In this document: positions 39,907 through 39,971 of the stretch, in pieces
How the letters are laid out: each line of letters begins with the position of its first letter
Position numbering within the stretch: position 1 is the first letter of the stretch
Assembly (NCBI RefSeq): GCF_008386495.1
Contig: NZ_VTHJ01000075.1
Coordinates: forward strand, 1 to 39,971
Length of the DNA stretch: 39,971 nt
From: Streptomyces tailanensis
GTDB taxonomy: Bacteria > Actinomycetota > Actinomycetes > Streptomycetales > Streptomycetaceae
Reading direction: 5' to 3'
Position numbers and translations under genes: made by a program
Notes under the pieces: generated by a model
What the model was told of the DNA's origin: nothing
Database searches by the model: none
What the model saw: only the letters and a program-made list of their open reading frames with translations

Positions 39907-39971
39907 TAGGGCCTGTTCTGAGTTGAGATCACGGGATCGGTCATTCCCGCTTCAGGAGGGCGCTGGCTGCG

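Overview
The window is very GC-rich chromosomal DNA with strong third-position G/C bias, GTG/TTG starts, almost no TTA codons and many actinobacterial families (NsdA-like TPR regulator, DUF2510, DUF1844, DUF1918, SseB, glnA4-type glutamine synthetase). It is almost certainly a Streptomyces chromosome. The gene order pheT-pheS-histidine kinase-trmH-rplT-rpmI-infC-DUF1844-SseB, and the glnA4 neighbourhood, match what I remember of the Streptomyces core chromosome. That synteny is recollection, not a search result.

Layout. 1-182: dispersed intergenic repeats. 183-4055: secreted class C-type serine hydrolase, iron-box-controlled siderophore-interacting flavoprotein and a stand-alone 5'-3' exonuclease, all on the minus strand. 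4327-6565: a decayed osmoprotectant (glycine betaine/proline) ABC transporter followed by the remnant of an unrelated gene. 6761-8509: an XRE-cupin regulator and a LysR regulator. 8791-14093: a coherent amine/gamma-glutamyl catabolic locus, with a PuuD-like gamma-glutamyl hydrolase and FadR-type regulator on the minus strand, and a GlnA4-like synthetase, an aldehyde dehydrogenase and an SDR dehydrogenase on the plus strand. 14138-21427: envelope and miscellaneous genes, including a mycosin-like protease translationally coupled to a proline-rich membrane protein and a class A beta-lactamase-fold protein apparently lacking the general-base motif. 21561-29917: the translation operon infC-rpmI-rplT-trmH-kinase-pheS-pheT. 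30193-37177: regulators, a NUDIX enzyme, a 3-hydroxybutyryl-CoA dehydrogenase, a Tat-type glycosyl-hydrolase-like protein and small proteins. 37325-39808: a secreted GH51 arabinofuranosidase with an embedded carbohydrate-binding-like domain.

The most interesting signals are these: (i) infC appears to start at AUC, not at the upstream in-frame GTG, behind a leader with a terminator-like hairpin and U-run; (ii) the histidine kinase inside the translation operon has the only in-frame TTA codon I found in the window, suggesting bldA control; (iii) the transporter has been broken by several 1-nt losses and a large internal deletion, and contains a perfect 22-bp-arm palindrome; (iv) two families of dispersed palindromic intergenic repeats recur, one of which supplies a stop codon to DUF1844 and one of which may have entered the SDR N-terminus; (v) two putative pseudo-enzymes (histidine-phosphatase fold, beta-lactamase fold); (vi) the coupled mycosin/proline-rich membrane protein pair with no ESX genes in view. 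I found no tRNA, rRNA, CRISPR array or intact transposase.
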